Below, one piece after another: positions 12,789-25,740 of a DNA stretch of 64,000 bases (its first letter is position 1; each line of letters opens with the position of its first letter). The stretch comes from Malachius bipustulatus. Taxonomy: Eukaryota; Arthropoda; Insecta; Coleoptera; Melyridae. Both the position numbers and the translations under genes were made by a program. The DNA lies in NCBI GenBank assembly GCA_910589415.1, contig OU342637.1, forward strand, positions 30,844,162 through 30,908,161, in the 5' to 3' direction. The notes beneath the pieces were generated by a model, which had not been told where the DNA came from, did no database searches, and was given only the letters and a program-made list of their open reading frames with translations.

Positions 12789-15028
12789 GTTACAATATGA
12801 AGTCATATTTCCTCTTTAATATATTATGAGTCCTTTATTGATGTTCTTTGACCTCAACCCCATGCCGCGATAATACTAGGGGTTGATATATCATTTATTT
12901 CTTTTACCTTAAATTGGCAGAAGAAAAACAACTTTTTATGTGCTATATAATATCCTCAAGCTGTTGACGATCATTCTGCCCCATTTGATTTTGTCTACTG
13001 CTGCCCTGACTTATTGCTCCAACGGCCTCATCTCGGTTATGACGCCATCTTGAAGTCGCCAAAATGATCTATCTAAATCTTGAACACCTTCAGAAATAAT
13101 GGAGGCTAAACTGATGGCAGCTTAAATCCACTTACCGGATCGTATGCGAAGTTATATTTCAATAATAATTATTAATAATGAAAAATTAGAAGGATAAATA
13201 ACTGCCTGTTACTCGTTCGAAGGCCAGAATGAAAAGAAGGTCGTCTCTGAGCGGAGAAAAGTAGTTGCATCAGATTTTGCACGTTTAAAATTACTCCAAG
13301 TCGATTATATTTTTCAGCCGAATTTTACTTTATCAAAACGGCCGTCAGGCGGCGGCGACCGATCCGAGAATGGATACCTGTTCGGAGGAAATTGATGATC
13401 GAAGGTCCAGTTTGGTAACCGACACTATATTTCGACATCTGCTGCTCCCCGGCTTGAATCTCATCCATTTAAAACACAATCTGTTGTCCCTTCAGTGCCA
13501 CATTTTCACCCCGCATTTGCTGCATTCAGTATCTCCGGCCGACGATAAATATCCCCTGCCATCCCAGCTGAGCCTACAGATTTAGATTTGTCCCGATCCT
13601 ACCATCAGAATATAAAAATTAATCTGCTATGCGTACAAAAAAAAAAAAAAAAATTGACCACTTCAGTCACTCGACTCCGCGATTTGATACGAGAACTTTG
13701 ATCGAAGAGAATTTTTTTATAGAAAAGTAAAAGCTTCATTTGCCTGAAGAAGACAATCTGTAATATCAATATCACTCAATCAAAAGACTCTTAAAAAGGA
13801 AATTTTGTCGGATAAGTCTTTATAGAAAAGTTCTTCCAGTAACAATAAAGCAACCAGAAAGCAGAGTCAATAATTGAAGTAGGTAGGTACTTAGGTAGTT
13901 AAGTCATTCAGAAGCGAGTTATTGACGTAAAAATTGAAATCAATATCCGGATGTTGATGATATAAAGCGTGGGTAATTTTGAAAAATTATTCCACGTTGC
14001 CATACCTACCTATAATACGACTCTCTCGATTATAAATCACTTTGACGCATCGGCTGATTGTTAACTTATTACCTACGGATGATGTAAAAGAGATAAGTTG
14101 TCATGACAATGGTGGGAACAAGAAAACAATCTCGGTTGCGGTCTCTTTGATCTCCTTTGTTCAATATCTGAGACTTTCAAAGACCGTCAGTCCCCACTTT
14201 TCCTGGTAAAATTGGGCCTTTACCTACTTATAATATTGCTCGCTCGCTTCGCGATGTATGTAGAAAGATTGACGAGAGCTTCAATTCTCATCAAGATGTC
14301 TAAAAAATTTTCATGTTTCCTATTCAATTTAATAATAATTGTATCTACCTAATTATTATTAGTAACTTCCGAGAGCGGCGAATCCGATCTCTCGGTATAC
14401 CCAAACTACGTATTTTGTTTCAAGAGCTCAAGATTTTATTTCAAAGGCAACATCCCTATTTGGGCTGAATTTTTCCATTTTATCAAGTAATCCTGATTTT
14501 AGAGATATTTTTTCGCGTTTCATCTTTCAATTTAAGCTTACCAAAGTTGTTTCGTCCTTGTCAATTCACTTTGATTCCTCTCTTCGAAGACAATACCATC
14601 CCTACTCTGTTTCCTTTCCTTGCACGTCAAGGATGAAGGAAAAACAATATCCACCTGGCCACCGGAGTCGAGTAGTAGCAGTAGGGCGATAGAATGCCGT
14701 TCGTCCGCAGAACGAGCGAGCATTTCATCGTCGTTAATAAGGAAAATCGTTCCAAAATAATTGTGAAGTGAACTAAAACTAATAATAATTAACAACTCGT
14801 GATTCAAACAAGTGTCCCACATTTGTCGGACAGTGACACAAGGTCAGTAAAGTGTTCCTGTCAATCTTGGCATTAGCCTGGTCCTTCGTCCGACCCCCCT
14901 ACAAAGGTAATATTCTTCAATATTGGGTTAGAATTTTTTTTATTAAAGTTGGTGTCAATATTCTTCGACAATTTTTTTCTTGCATCCCTTTATGCAATCT
15001 TCTGTTTTCATTTATATATTTCCTAAAG
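12789..15028. other. AT-rich sequence, no gene recognised
   Basis: Poly-A tract at about 13637. A GACACAAG/GTCAGT site near 14838 and AAAG/GTAATA near 14906 look like splice donors, but no coding exon can be tied to them. Confidence 0.45.
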
Positions 15029-15216
15029 AATATTGTTCAAGACACTGGACACTGTTCCAAGCAAATCTTATTTTTTGATTAAAAACTTCATAATTTTGCA
15101 AGCATTCTCTTTTTTGAGAAAACTATTTTACGCTCTTTGTTTTTTCAGACGAAGATTTCAAAGAAGCAATTCTTATTAAGGTCGTTTTAGGCAACGATTT
15201 CTTTAATAAACGATAA
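15029..15216. repeat. Direct repeat, left copy (about 180 bp)
   Basis: Starts near GTTCAAGACACTG and ends AATAAACGATAA. It matches 17102-17280 in the same orientation with about 85% identity by eye. Confidence 0.85.
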
Positions 15217-17101
15217 GACGAAATAAAAATCTGGCCTCCATCTTTATTCTTCGATTTTATTTAAACTTTTTTGTGCAAAAACAGTGTCTTTTTTCGATTT
15301 TTCGAACTTTTCAATTTTCACATTTTTAAAATAACAGTTTCAATAATTGTTTTTTCAAAAACATTTTGTGAGGGTGTCGTAGCTCGGAGTCTTTTCGTTT
15401 CAGTAAAATTACAAAATCTCCGCCATGTTGATTTTCCGAATCAGCAAAAATTATTTTCTTGATCGTTGATATTTGGACGCAATTTTATCCGGAAATATGC
15501 ACATAAACGAAAAACGGATTTCGGTTCGGAATTCACAACGCTCTTAACGTGCCTAGCTGCGAATTTCAGGCGTTTTTATTTTTTTCACTTTTTCTCAAAA
15601 AATCGAAGAGGCCTATCGATTTTTTTGATCACAAATTGTTTCGTCGTTTTTTCCGAAACGGTGCAAGTTTTTGGGAAACAAATTTTTTCGGTCGACAGAG
15701 TTTGTCGATAAGAAGCGTAACGTGAAATTGCGATCGCGAAATTTTTTAAAATGGCCGCTACAAACGCTTTTGAAAATTTGCAAAAAAAAATTAAATCGAC
15801 TTTGCCAGCTTATAAGTGACGGGCGGTTGCATCAATTGCGACAAAATTTTGCAGTCTTCAAGAATCATTTCTCAGCTACAACCTTTTTGATCATTCCCCG
15901 ACCAACGTGGCCAAAATTACGGTCAAAAATGTCAGTACAATTTCCCTTCCCGTTTAAAATCTTCACGATTTCCGAGCAAAATCAATGAAAATCAGCTAGA
16001 TTTCGAAGTTTTTTTTCTCGGTAATTTCCGTACATCGGGACTCGGGGATTATTTTCGCGGGAATGTGGAAAGACTTGCTCTGTCGGAATTTTCAATTTTT
16101 GTCGCTTAAATTTCCAAAATGGTGAAGCTGTGAATTTTCGAAAATGGCCGATCTTTGCTCGCAATTTGTGGACTTTGACGTTTAAAAAGTCGCATTTTCG
16201 TTTTTTTTCGAGTTTTTTACGACCACGTTCGAGTTAAGGGTAATGCCTTTATTAAAAAAAAATTGTATCGCGACTTTTAACGTCACAACGATTTTTTTGC
16301 TGAAAAATAAATGAGTTTCTTTAGGGATTTTCAAATTTGACTTTTTTTAATTGACACTTTAAATTGTTCTGTAATTATTTCTTAACGGCCAAGTTAAAAT
16401 CGCGTGTATTCTCTTCAATTTGACAACGCCACAACTTTTTTCAATCGCAAATTACACAGTCACCATAATAAAATTTGTTACAGAGAAAGATGATGGTTTC
16501 CAATACTTTCCATTTTGACTTTTTTTTCAAACCCAGGCTCCGGGTCCCCACGTTCGCAAACTTTTTTTCAGTCACACACATGCCCGCCGCGTTAGCGACC
16601 CAGGCTCCGCGACTCCACGTTCGCTCACTCTTTTTTAGTCGCACTGCTCCCCGCTCTCTCTCTCTCTCTCTTTCTCTTTTTTTTTTCTCTCTCTCTCTCC
16701 CGCCGCGTTAGCGACCCAGGCTCCGCGATCCCAAGTTCGTTCACTTTTTTTAGTCGCACACATGCCCGCCCCCCGCTACGATAGCGGCCCAGACTTTGCG
16801 ACCACACGTTCGTTCATTCTTTTTTAGTCGCATTGTCTTGAAAAATCAATTTTTTTCCGCCCCCCCTCCCCCTTTCCCTTTCCCTTCTTCCGATAGTATT
16901 TATTAAAACAACCAGAACAAAGTAAAAAGTAAAAGGGTAAAATATTTATTTGAAAAAAAAATCACTATTCATGCAACTTTTGAATTTTTTTTTTACGTTT
17001 TCGACCCGTTACCCTCCGCCAAACTTTAGCCCCATTCTTCCATTGGCCCCCTTACCCCCCAATAAAATTCTACCATAACCCTATGCCACAGTACTAGTAC
17101 T
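15217..17101. other. T-rich block between direct repeats
   Basis: Strongly strand-asymmetric, with many TTTTTCGA-like runs and several short frames rich in Phe/Lys that show no family signature. It holds the tandem array at 16532-16830 and C-rich runs at 16857-16885. With the flanking repeats it may be one unit of a repeat of about 2 kb. Confidence 0.5.
16532..16830. repeat. Four-copy tandem repeat with (CT)n interruption
   Basis: A unit of CCCAGGCTCCGCGA, then CCACGTTCG, then a T-run and AGTCGCA starts near 16532, 16600, 16715 and 16789. A CT/T microsatellite at 16652-16700 expands the second unit. Confidence 0.85.
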
Positions 17102-17280
17102 GTTCAAGACACTGTTCCAAGCAAATCTTATTTTTGGATTAACAACTTCATCATTTTTCAAGCATTCTCTTTTTTGAAAAAAATATTCTACTCTCTTTGT
17201 TTTTTTCAGACAAAGATTTCAAAGAAGCAATTCTTATATTAAGGTCATTTTAGGCAACAATTTCTTTAATAAACGATAAC
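17102..17280. repeat. Direct repeat, right copy (about 180 bp)
   Basis: Partner of 15029-15216. The shared block includes CAAAGAAGCAATTCTTAT and TTTCTTTAATAAACGATAA. Confidence 0.85.
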
Positions 17281-19271
17281 ATTTATTGAAAAAAAATAAT
17301 TCACGATTTCTAGGGCAACAATCTCTGAGATCGTTTTATACAAAATATTGTAAAGTTTCCGAATTCTTTTGAAAAAAAGTTTTTCTCAGAAGCTTTTTGT
17401 CACGAATAAAGAGGATTTATTTCGGTACAAATATCATAAAATGGAATTCCCTTAAAAGCCAACAGCAGCAAACTATGAGAAAGTCCGAATTTTCTTTTAC
17501 ATTTTCCACTGTATATATGGGTGTTCCATTTTATAATCATCTTACACGAATGGTTAACCTACACAGGAACAAAACTATAGGTTGAGGCGTCTCCGGAGAG
17601 GCTAAGCACTAGTGTGGCGCAACTTTATGTTTGATGTTGGCTGTTACAACAAGAACACAAAAGCAAAGATATTGTTGTAACCTAACAGCGAACGCGGATA
17701 GTCCGTTTCGGCTGCTTCGTGGGTTTAGTGTATTAGTTTCTTGCGAAGACGTTAACATTTAATACTGTTTAGTATTACGGTCCTGAATTTAGCTTTCCAG
17801 GGGTACATTCACGGTCTCTCACCGTTCATAAACTTATCTCCGGACGCCGGGAGGATACATATATAATATACATCCTCGTCCTGTTTTAAGTACCTATAAT
17901 ATGATCTATTTGTATAATCTTCAATCCTTGACCTCTTCTCCCGTCAGTAGGTTTAAGAAGTCAATTAACTTTTATCCTTATTTACCAACGACCGACCTCG
18001 TTACACGTACTTATACGTATCTCAGATTTATTGTCCTACGAGTATGTACCTATTTGAAAGCAAAGGACTACATTTTCATTGATATTCCTGTTTCCGACCC
18101 GATTCAGATCACTTCTAATGTGAAGACCATGTCGCGTTGGCCGGGTGCAACTTCGGCACATTATTTTCCACCCGGAGAGACAAAGTTCGTCACCTCGTAC
18201 AGCGTTAATTAACAAAGATCAATACCTAACCACCCACCCAGGCAGGTGTTTGTACGGGAACGGGGGCTGTAGTGGCCCGGATCTATTGCAGGTCCCTGCT
18301 GCTTATACCGCATGGATTCGGATTGTCTTTCCCGTGTGTACTTCTCCAAGTGGAGAGTTTGTTAACTAGTTGAGGATTTCTATTTCAATATTGCGGACTT
18401 TTCACGTGGGTAATACCTTAATGGACGACTGGTTGTGAAAGCTGTGCGATTTTAGATATACCTGCCTGCATAATATAGAAAATTAACCCTGTAAATCCTG
18501 GAACTCTATCTTCTTAACTTAAAGTTCGACAGCCGTTACGACCCTTTTATATAATCAAAACTATAGGTACTCTTTATAAAAATCTCTTTTCTCTAAAATT
18601 CGATTGTAGCGAAACTCTCCAACTCTTCTCTCCAACAAGCAGGTAAACTTCAGATTGGTCCTTTTCGTTTAAAGAAAATACTCATAAGGTGTTAAGTTCA
18701 CTTTGCTTTTTATACAAATACAAAATTAGGGGTAGAGCCCGGATCATCCCGTGTAACACAAACGATTACATCCTGATATATTTCCTCCAATTCAAACCGC
18801 AAATATCTCTCCTTGGAGCAATTTATCGCCTGAGATATTTGACTTCAAGTTTCACCTAAATCTTACCTCATATTGTATATTACCTATACGTCTTGCGTAG
18901 GTATATGTGTCAACAGGTGACATTAATTATTTGTCTCTGACTAGTAAATGGAAATGAGCCTCCGAAGTTCTATCAAATTTAGAGATGACTCACTATCGCG
19001 TAATTTAAGGCCGCCCAGATCAAAGTGTTGACTCGATCTGCGAAGAAACCTTTTCAGATTGCCGATCTGAAATGACCCAGATTGCCTATACATATAAATC
19101 ACAAAATTATTTCTTAATTGCTCATTTTTTGATCAAGCAATTAATTAATTGAAAAACTATATTGGCTTAACTCAATTCATAAGGGTGGATAATTTTGATT
19201 GATAATCGTTTTCCGATCTATTGAACTATGTAGGTACTTATAAAAGGACATTACGTGAATCTAATTAACAT
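17281..19271. other. Unique sequence, no gene recognised
   Basis: A GC-richer patch at 18120-18370 has no repeat character. The 103-codon frame at 17901 has no domain. Confidence 0.45.
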
Positions 19272-19480
19272 TTTCGTCCTTGCCAGGGAGGCCAATTAAA
19301 CAGCCAATGGGTAATAGCATCCTAAACGGACCCCGGTCAGGGGCCTCCCCAACTTATAGACTGTTAGTATCCCAACTGGACCTCGTTACTTTCCGCGGAA
19401 AGGGCTAATCTAAAAAAAGACCCAGTCCAACGGTTATCTTAAAGACCTAGATTTCGGTGGTAAATGTTTAAAATGTTTAA
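19272..19480. repeat. Dispersed repeat, copy 2 (inverted relative to 5545-5752)
   Basis: The reverse complement carries the same order of blocks as copy 1, with roughly 75-80% similarity by eye. Confidence 0.8.
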
Positions 19481-22400
19481 AAATTTTAAAATGATTCGCG
19501 AGAACGCTTATCTCTGCGTGAAAGGTAGGTTACATTACAGATCGTTTAATAGAAACGATTGACATATTGATGCTCATATAGATAGACGCGTCCATGATAC
19601 CTATCAAAGGGTCATATAAAATAAGTATATTTCAGGTAACTGTTGTTTTCCAACGAAATTTGAAAGAAAAATCACTCGCCGGTGATTATTTTGCATTCAG
19701 GTGGAAATGAAAACACGATAATTCAATTTTATATCGAGTAGAGATATCCTTTTATAGCTCACAATGTATGAAGCTCTGAACTATTATAGAAAACTAGAAC
19801 CGTTTTATTATTGCGCATCGTTTTTTGTTGTTTTTTGTTTTCAAAATGAGTTTCTGTGAAAACAACGAAATGAAATGAAATCCGGGCACAACTAGTAACA
19901 ACACACCGACCTCCAGAATCACCTCATATATTTTCATTGATGGCTAGAGCTGTTAAAATTTTATGAGCATCAGATTTGTTACGATAAATCTGCATCAAAA
20001 AAATGTTCACCCGTTTCAAATCGCGTCCATGCACTACTCGCTGTCCTTATAATTACTCGTGTATTCGAAATAGGCGCTAACAATAACAAACAAGCCGGCA
20101 ATAATAAATGAATGGCACTTCCGACACATGCATGAGCCCTGTCAGTGGTTGATAATGTAGCGATATCCCGTAGGAAAGCATCCAGTCACGTTCGCATTGG
20201 GTTCGCCCACCCCAATCACCTGCCTGGAACAGACAGCACATCCAGGCCCGATCCGTCACAACCCCCGTCCCGTCATGCCAACCGTCATTGATATTTCACC
20301 TCGAAACCCCGCTGCCGCCGGTGTAATATGTGAAGGTATGAATTAGTAACGGTACCTACGTTGTGATTAATTATTCTGAAAGGGGAGTGTGGAGTTGAAG
20401 CGCTGCGTGGAGGCACAGTCGGTTGCTTTCCGATCTTACATTTTTTATTAACCCGATGTTCTAGACTTCTTCTCGATTACCTAAATTTTGAGATTAACGG
20501 TTTCCGAGAAAAACGGCCACTTAAGAAAAACTCGCTAAAGCGTTTGTTAATTAAACAAACAAGTAGGGACATTTTCGGACACGACATGGTAATAGGAACT
20601 TTTTTCCTTACAATAAGCCATAGAATCACCCCCTAAAATGTTTCGCACTTATTAAGGATAATCCTGTATACACCCTTAGTATTCTTCTGGAACGCGCTTC
20701 CTGAATTTACCTACTCCCGAATGTCTTTCCAAAGTTTCGAATGTTCTATTTTTGGAACATTCCAAAAAGTAGCTCCTAGACATCCTGATAGGCTTTTCCT
20801 GAAAGTTTGTTCTCGAACACTTCTTTTTGTGACCGAGAATTTCCCCTCGGTCATCGCTACCATCAAAACAGTCGCGCACTTTATTAGATGTGCTGCTTGA
20901 TTTTCGTTCAAAGTAGTTTTCTCGGGAAGAACGACGATAAAACCAAATTAAACAAGCTTTCCTTTTTCGAAAAAGCTACATTAAAAGTAGATTTCTTCCA
21001 GAATTATCATATACATAATAGTATACCTAACAAGTAAGAAAACCGTATGCTTTTAGAAGAGAAGTTACCTTAGACACGTTATTAAGTTTTCAAATTGGTA
21101 TAAATTACAATGACCCTGCTAGCTGGCTTGTTAAACAAACGCTGTAACTACAAAGCAGACACGGGTTTGTTATTGTTAATGACACAGGTGACCTCCAAGC
21201 GATAGTAGAGGAAAATTCAATTTTCCATTTCCCGGAGGTCATCGAGATATTTTCCCTGGCTTATACACGGTGTTACACAGTTACGGGTTTATTTTGATAA
21301 CAAACTACTTAAACCCCGCTTAAAGGCCAAACGAGTGAATTAATTTCCACGCGTCGCCGGAAGCCTGTTTGGAAGTCTAGTCTAGCTAGAAGGAGTACGA
21401 ATTATAATAATAAATTTGTACGAAATGTATACGAGAGCTCACCTTTCCTTTTTTCCATTTTAACGTTCTAAAGATCAAGAAATTACTTTTTAAATATTAT
21501 TTATCAATTATTATTATCGAAATAAAACTTAGTGTACGATCCGGTAAGTTTCCTTTATGCTTAGATTCCGGACACTTCCATGTAGCTTTGTTGTTTTTGC
21601 CAAAAAATTATTTATTAAAATTTTAACGGCACTTTTTCTGCCATTACTTGGTGGTCTTGGCGGTACAAAAAAAGCAAGGTTGGTACGGACAAATCTGCCT
21701 CAATCTGCCTGGGTACGTAAAATTCTTCTTGGTACGGAAAAGCAGTTGCCTCCAGGAAAAAGCAAGCCAAAAACGTGTGTGATGTTTATAATAATGAACG
21801 GTAAGTTCAAGACGCCATTATGTCTATTTTCGCGACAGGTATTTGCGTGGACCTTCCTGAGCGAATTCCAGAAGTGAAAAGAAGGTGAAGACGCAGGTAT
21901 TCGCAGATTTCAACTCGACAGTCGAGGTCGACGAGACTCGACGGCCGAAGTCGACGAACTCGAGGCCTCCAGTCGGCCGTGCACTAAACGCCACCATCAC
22001 TCACTCACTGCGCGCGCCCGCCGTTGTCTCCGTGTTGCTGGCATTTAGCCGGTACGTACAAGGTGTACGTTACACAGTACTTCTCACTTACAACTCCACC
22101 TCAAACCTTCAAAAAGGCTACAACATTTTTCCATGACAGGGATTCAGTTGTGTTCTACTCAAGTACTAGTCCGCCTCTGATCCATTATCGTCTCTTCCAC
22201 ATTTGGGACAGACATTTGGACATTCCCCTCATCGTCATTAATTGCAAGTCAAAATAATAGTCTGAGCTCCCTTTGGTTTGGCCTGTCTGCAATCTGTTGT
22301 CGACTCCAATACTATCTTCAAGCCTTTTGGGCCAATTCCCTAATAGCGTCGATTGGAAGATCTTACGTCAGATCAAGCAAAGATTTCCTAATCGGTTATC

Positions 22401-22556
22401 CGTGGTCAGAACGTGCAAGAGGAGCCCAGCACCGTTTTTCTTGTCAAGTCTGTCTGTCAGAGTGTCAGCCATGGAGGGTTATAAGCGAGAACAATCACCA
22501 CCAGAGCTACAACTTCGGGTCTAATTATGAAGTTGAAATTTTCACGTTAAAATGAA
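19481..22556. other. Unique sequence, no gene recognised
   Basis: GC-richer patches at 20130-20340 and 21890-22070. The latter contains repeated GTCGACGAG-type words (21913-21962) followed by CGCGCGCCCGCCG. A repeat fragment lies at 20585. Confidence 0.45.
20585..20672. repeat. Fragment of the 24995-25740 repeat family
   Basis: GGTAATAGGAACTTTTTTCC, then TTA and an AGAATCACCCC-like block, resembles 25590-25650 (TTAATAGGAACTTTTTTCCT). A single diverged arm fragment. Confidence 0.55.
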
Positions 22557-22620
22557 ATGAAATTCTTCATCGGAATAGTTTGTTTTTCCCTCTACCCCGT
22601 TTTATTAACAACAACAGCGG
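22557..22620 (+). CDS. Possible signal-peptide first exon of the DIP gene (weak)
   Basis: An ATG at 22557 opens a frame whose first 23 residues look like a signal peptide: MKFFIGIV then C-F-S-L-Y-P-V-L-L, then T-T-T-A. Cutting after the G at 22620 leaves phase 1, which matches the phase-1 acceptor at 36840 and would give ...TTTA-E-MPHF. The donor GTGCTT is a poor match to GTRAGT, and the frame stays open to 22856, so this could equally be chance. A short upstream ATG frame (17 codons, from about 22470) precedes it. RNA evidence is required. Confidence 0.2.
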
Positions 22621-24994
22621 GTGCTTACTTTATGCTTTGCACGTTAATTCGGCCATTTCTACAAAGGACGGGGAGCACTACAGGAGTTGATAATCCGGGC
22701 GAGCGCCGCAAGAACATGTCAGTATTAGCACAGTGGTGCAGAGATACAGCAGCTTTAATCCATAAGAGGGAACGAGTAATGTTGCGGTCGTTCTCATTGC
22801 AACCTGGATGCAATCTGGACCGGCGAAAACTTCGTCCCTCGAGGCAGCATCTGTAAATATGGGGTGAACGTGAAAACGGGGCAACTTATTCATAATTGCA
22901 CAGAGTTTCGTACATAAATGCACCTACATATTAAGGGTAACAACTCTATGATTCATTTTATTATGTTGTAATGTCAAGTTAAAGAAAACCACCACTTAAT
23001 TTGTCAAAGTTTTGGTGTTTTCTATACGTATTTTTTGCCTTTTTCGCCTTAAAAATCTATAATAAAGCTCTTGAGAGTCTTAGTTACTATAGAACAAGCA
23101 GGTCTCTCCGAGTTCTCCAAGGTCTCTTCCTATTTTTCTATGTCTCTACAAGGTCCTGTGATCAGTAGATTCCGGGTCATAGTTAAAATCTCTCATCTCT
23201 TTTCCGTTAAATTTCCGATCCCAAAATTCTGAAATCCGTTATAATATTACATTCAGGGGCAACATCTTTGTTTTTGAAAATTAGGCACTAAAAACTGGAA
23301 AATGAGTATTATTACTGCGGTGCTTGGTGCTTGGGTGCTTAGTGGCTTCCAACGGATGAAAGCTCAGGAATTTCAAAGCGAGAATCGATTTTTAATTACA
23401 AATTATGTACCAATGCAGAACGAAAACTCCGGCGCGATATTGTTATTGGAGTTATTTTTTGTTCGGATTGTTTAGCTTCGGGGATTAAGTTTCAATTATG
23501 GAAGTTGCCGGTTGTTGCCGCCGCGGTAATTATTATTTATGATGATCGGCTATGGAGAAAGTTAACCGCGATCATTTTAAAGGCTTCAGTTTTATTCAGT
23601 TAGGCGTTCACTTGCGCAGAGAGCGAAAACTTCTCGCAATATCGAAATTGGTTATATTTCAGCTAATTTCGGTATCTCCGCACATTTAAATCGTTTTAAT
23701 TACTCGCGGGATGTAGTTGGTCGGTTAAAGTTCCAAGCGCTTTACCAATAAATTCCGATCCCCCGGCAGGAATTCTTTCTGGTTTCATTTACATAAATAC
23801 TTACCCATCAGATTAATTTAATTTGCTTGGAAGTGAAAAAACACATACAAAAATATTTTTAATTGAGAGCTCGCGGAAACGTCCGATAAAAACTGCCGCG
23901 GCGACGTCGAATTTCCCAAATATTTTCACGCCGCGTCCTATTATGAATAGAATCGGGGAAAATCCCGATCGGCATTTCGGTCCAGCGGCCGCCTGTTTCC
24001 ATTAACTGCGTTGCATGGCTAATGAACCACTCTAAGGGACTAAGAATTGGCAATACAAAAGCCTGAAAGAGGAGTTTTTTAGCTGAAAGTGGATTATGGC
24101 TCAATTAAATACAGAATGAAGGGCTCTTCGCTGATGATAAACTCCTCGTTGTCAGATCGTTACATAAATCTACAATGTAAGTAAATTTATTAAGTCAAGT
24201 TGACAGGAAAAATGGTGTCACTTGATGATGAAAATAATAGCTTTATGCGATCGTTGATTTGGTGTTAGTGGGAATTAAAAAAAAATCTACACGGTGATCG
24301 GTGGTGATACAAAAAAAAGCCCTAAGCTATACGATAGCGAGAGATAATTCTAATAATAGTACTTTGGAATATTTTTGAGGAATGGCACTCTGTGAGAAAA
24401 AAAAACAACATTGCACAGCGTAAAACAGTAATTCCAGGCAAATAATTAAAAGCGTGTTTCAAACTCAATTCAAAGTATAAAATCTCCCGCAATGCTCAAA
24501 GCCCTCTTGGCATTTGATTTGGAACTTGTTTGATAAGTTTCTAAAATAATGCGGTCGAGATTTGACAACACGGTCCCGACGAAATCATTTCTATAGAATG
24601 CATCAGTAATGGAAATTCCATTTCTGGCCCGCTTTGCAATTCGCAGAGCTTTCGGGCTTCGCAAGTCCTTTTAGGTCGTTTTATTAATTAGTATAATGAA
24701 TTAAATTTGCGAAAAAATCAACTCCCATACAGTTTTCAAATTAGTACAACATGAAACGCAGTCGTGTACCTACCTACCTACTGGGAAGCCGTGTCGATTC
24801 ACGTCAATGTACAGGAAAAAGCCATCTGGTTAATTAATTTTGTTAATGATTTTAAGCGAACGGTAAATAAATAATATCGAACAGCGCTTGACTGTTGAAT
24901 GAATATTCTGCATGGTCGTTGTAGCAACGCAAAGAAAAATTATTCATATTCTTTTGTAATAAGTTAACATGGTCCGCGAAGCCACCATAGCATT
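22621..24994. other. Unique AT-rich sequence, no gene recognised
   Basis: Presumed intron if the 22557 exon is real. Frames up to 82 codons have no recognisable domain. Confidence 0.4.
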
Positions 24995-25740
24995 ACTTAA
25001 AACGGTCAAGAAAATAACAATCAATCACCTACCGAACCATATACCAAGTTATAACGCTATACAAGGTGTTTCAAAACATGTGCCGAAAAATGCAAAGTGT
25101 GATTCTTTGAAATGTTCTGAGGAATAAGTTTCTATTAACATAAGTCCGCATATCCACCGTTTTCGAGATACAGGGTGTCAAAATATTATTTTTTTTTCAG
25201 TTTTTAGACGATATCTCAGGAACTATTGCCCCTAATTTCCACGACACTTGGTATTGTGAACGCACATTTTCAATTATTGTCAATGTTTTCTACTTAAAAA
25301 CCTGCTCTTGGTTGAAAGCTTTAATGTGCACTATTTTCAACAGCATTTTATGATATAAAACAAAAAAGTAGCAACATGTGTTGTGGACAAAAAGCGTACT
25401 TGCTTTTGATATTTTTTTTTATGCTTTGTTGCACTGCCACATAAAAAATAACCCTCAAACTGTAGGTAATATTAACGACAAAATATTCTCAAAAGCTGAG
25501 TTCTGTATCTCAAACAGTTCCTGAGATATTGTCAAAAAAATGCATTTTTTTGACATCCTGTATCTCGAAAACGGTACATTTGCAGACCCATGTTAATAGG
25601 AACTTTTTTCCTTAGAACGAGGCAGAAAATCACACCTTTCATTTTCCCTTTCCCAAACCCCATCTTTACATAGTCTGATAACTTGGTATATGATCCGGTG
25701 AAGGTAAGTGATTGTTTTCTTGACTGATTTAAATTTTTGA
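24995..25740. repeat. Foldback/MITE-like element with arms of about 250 bp
   Basis: Left arm 24995-25250 and right arm 25490-25740 are inverted copies sharing GGTCAAGAAAA, CATATACCAAGTTAT, CGTTTTCGAGATACAGG and ATATCTCAGGAACT. The loop is about 240 bp. There is no transposase frame. The internal GATACAGGGTGTC motif is common in insect non-autonomous repeats. Confidence 0.8.

Noticed and set aside
14820..14910. Possible exon ending at CACAAG/GTCAGT or CAAAG/GTAATA
   Set aside because: Good donor-like sites but no ATG-start coding exon or acceptor that fits; could be chance or a 5' UTR exon.
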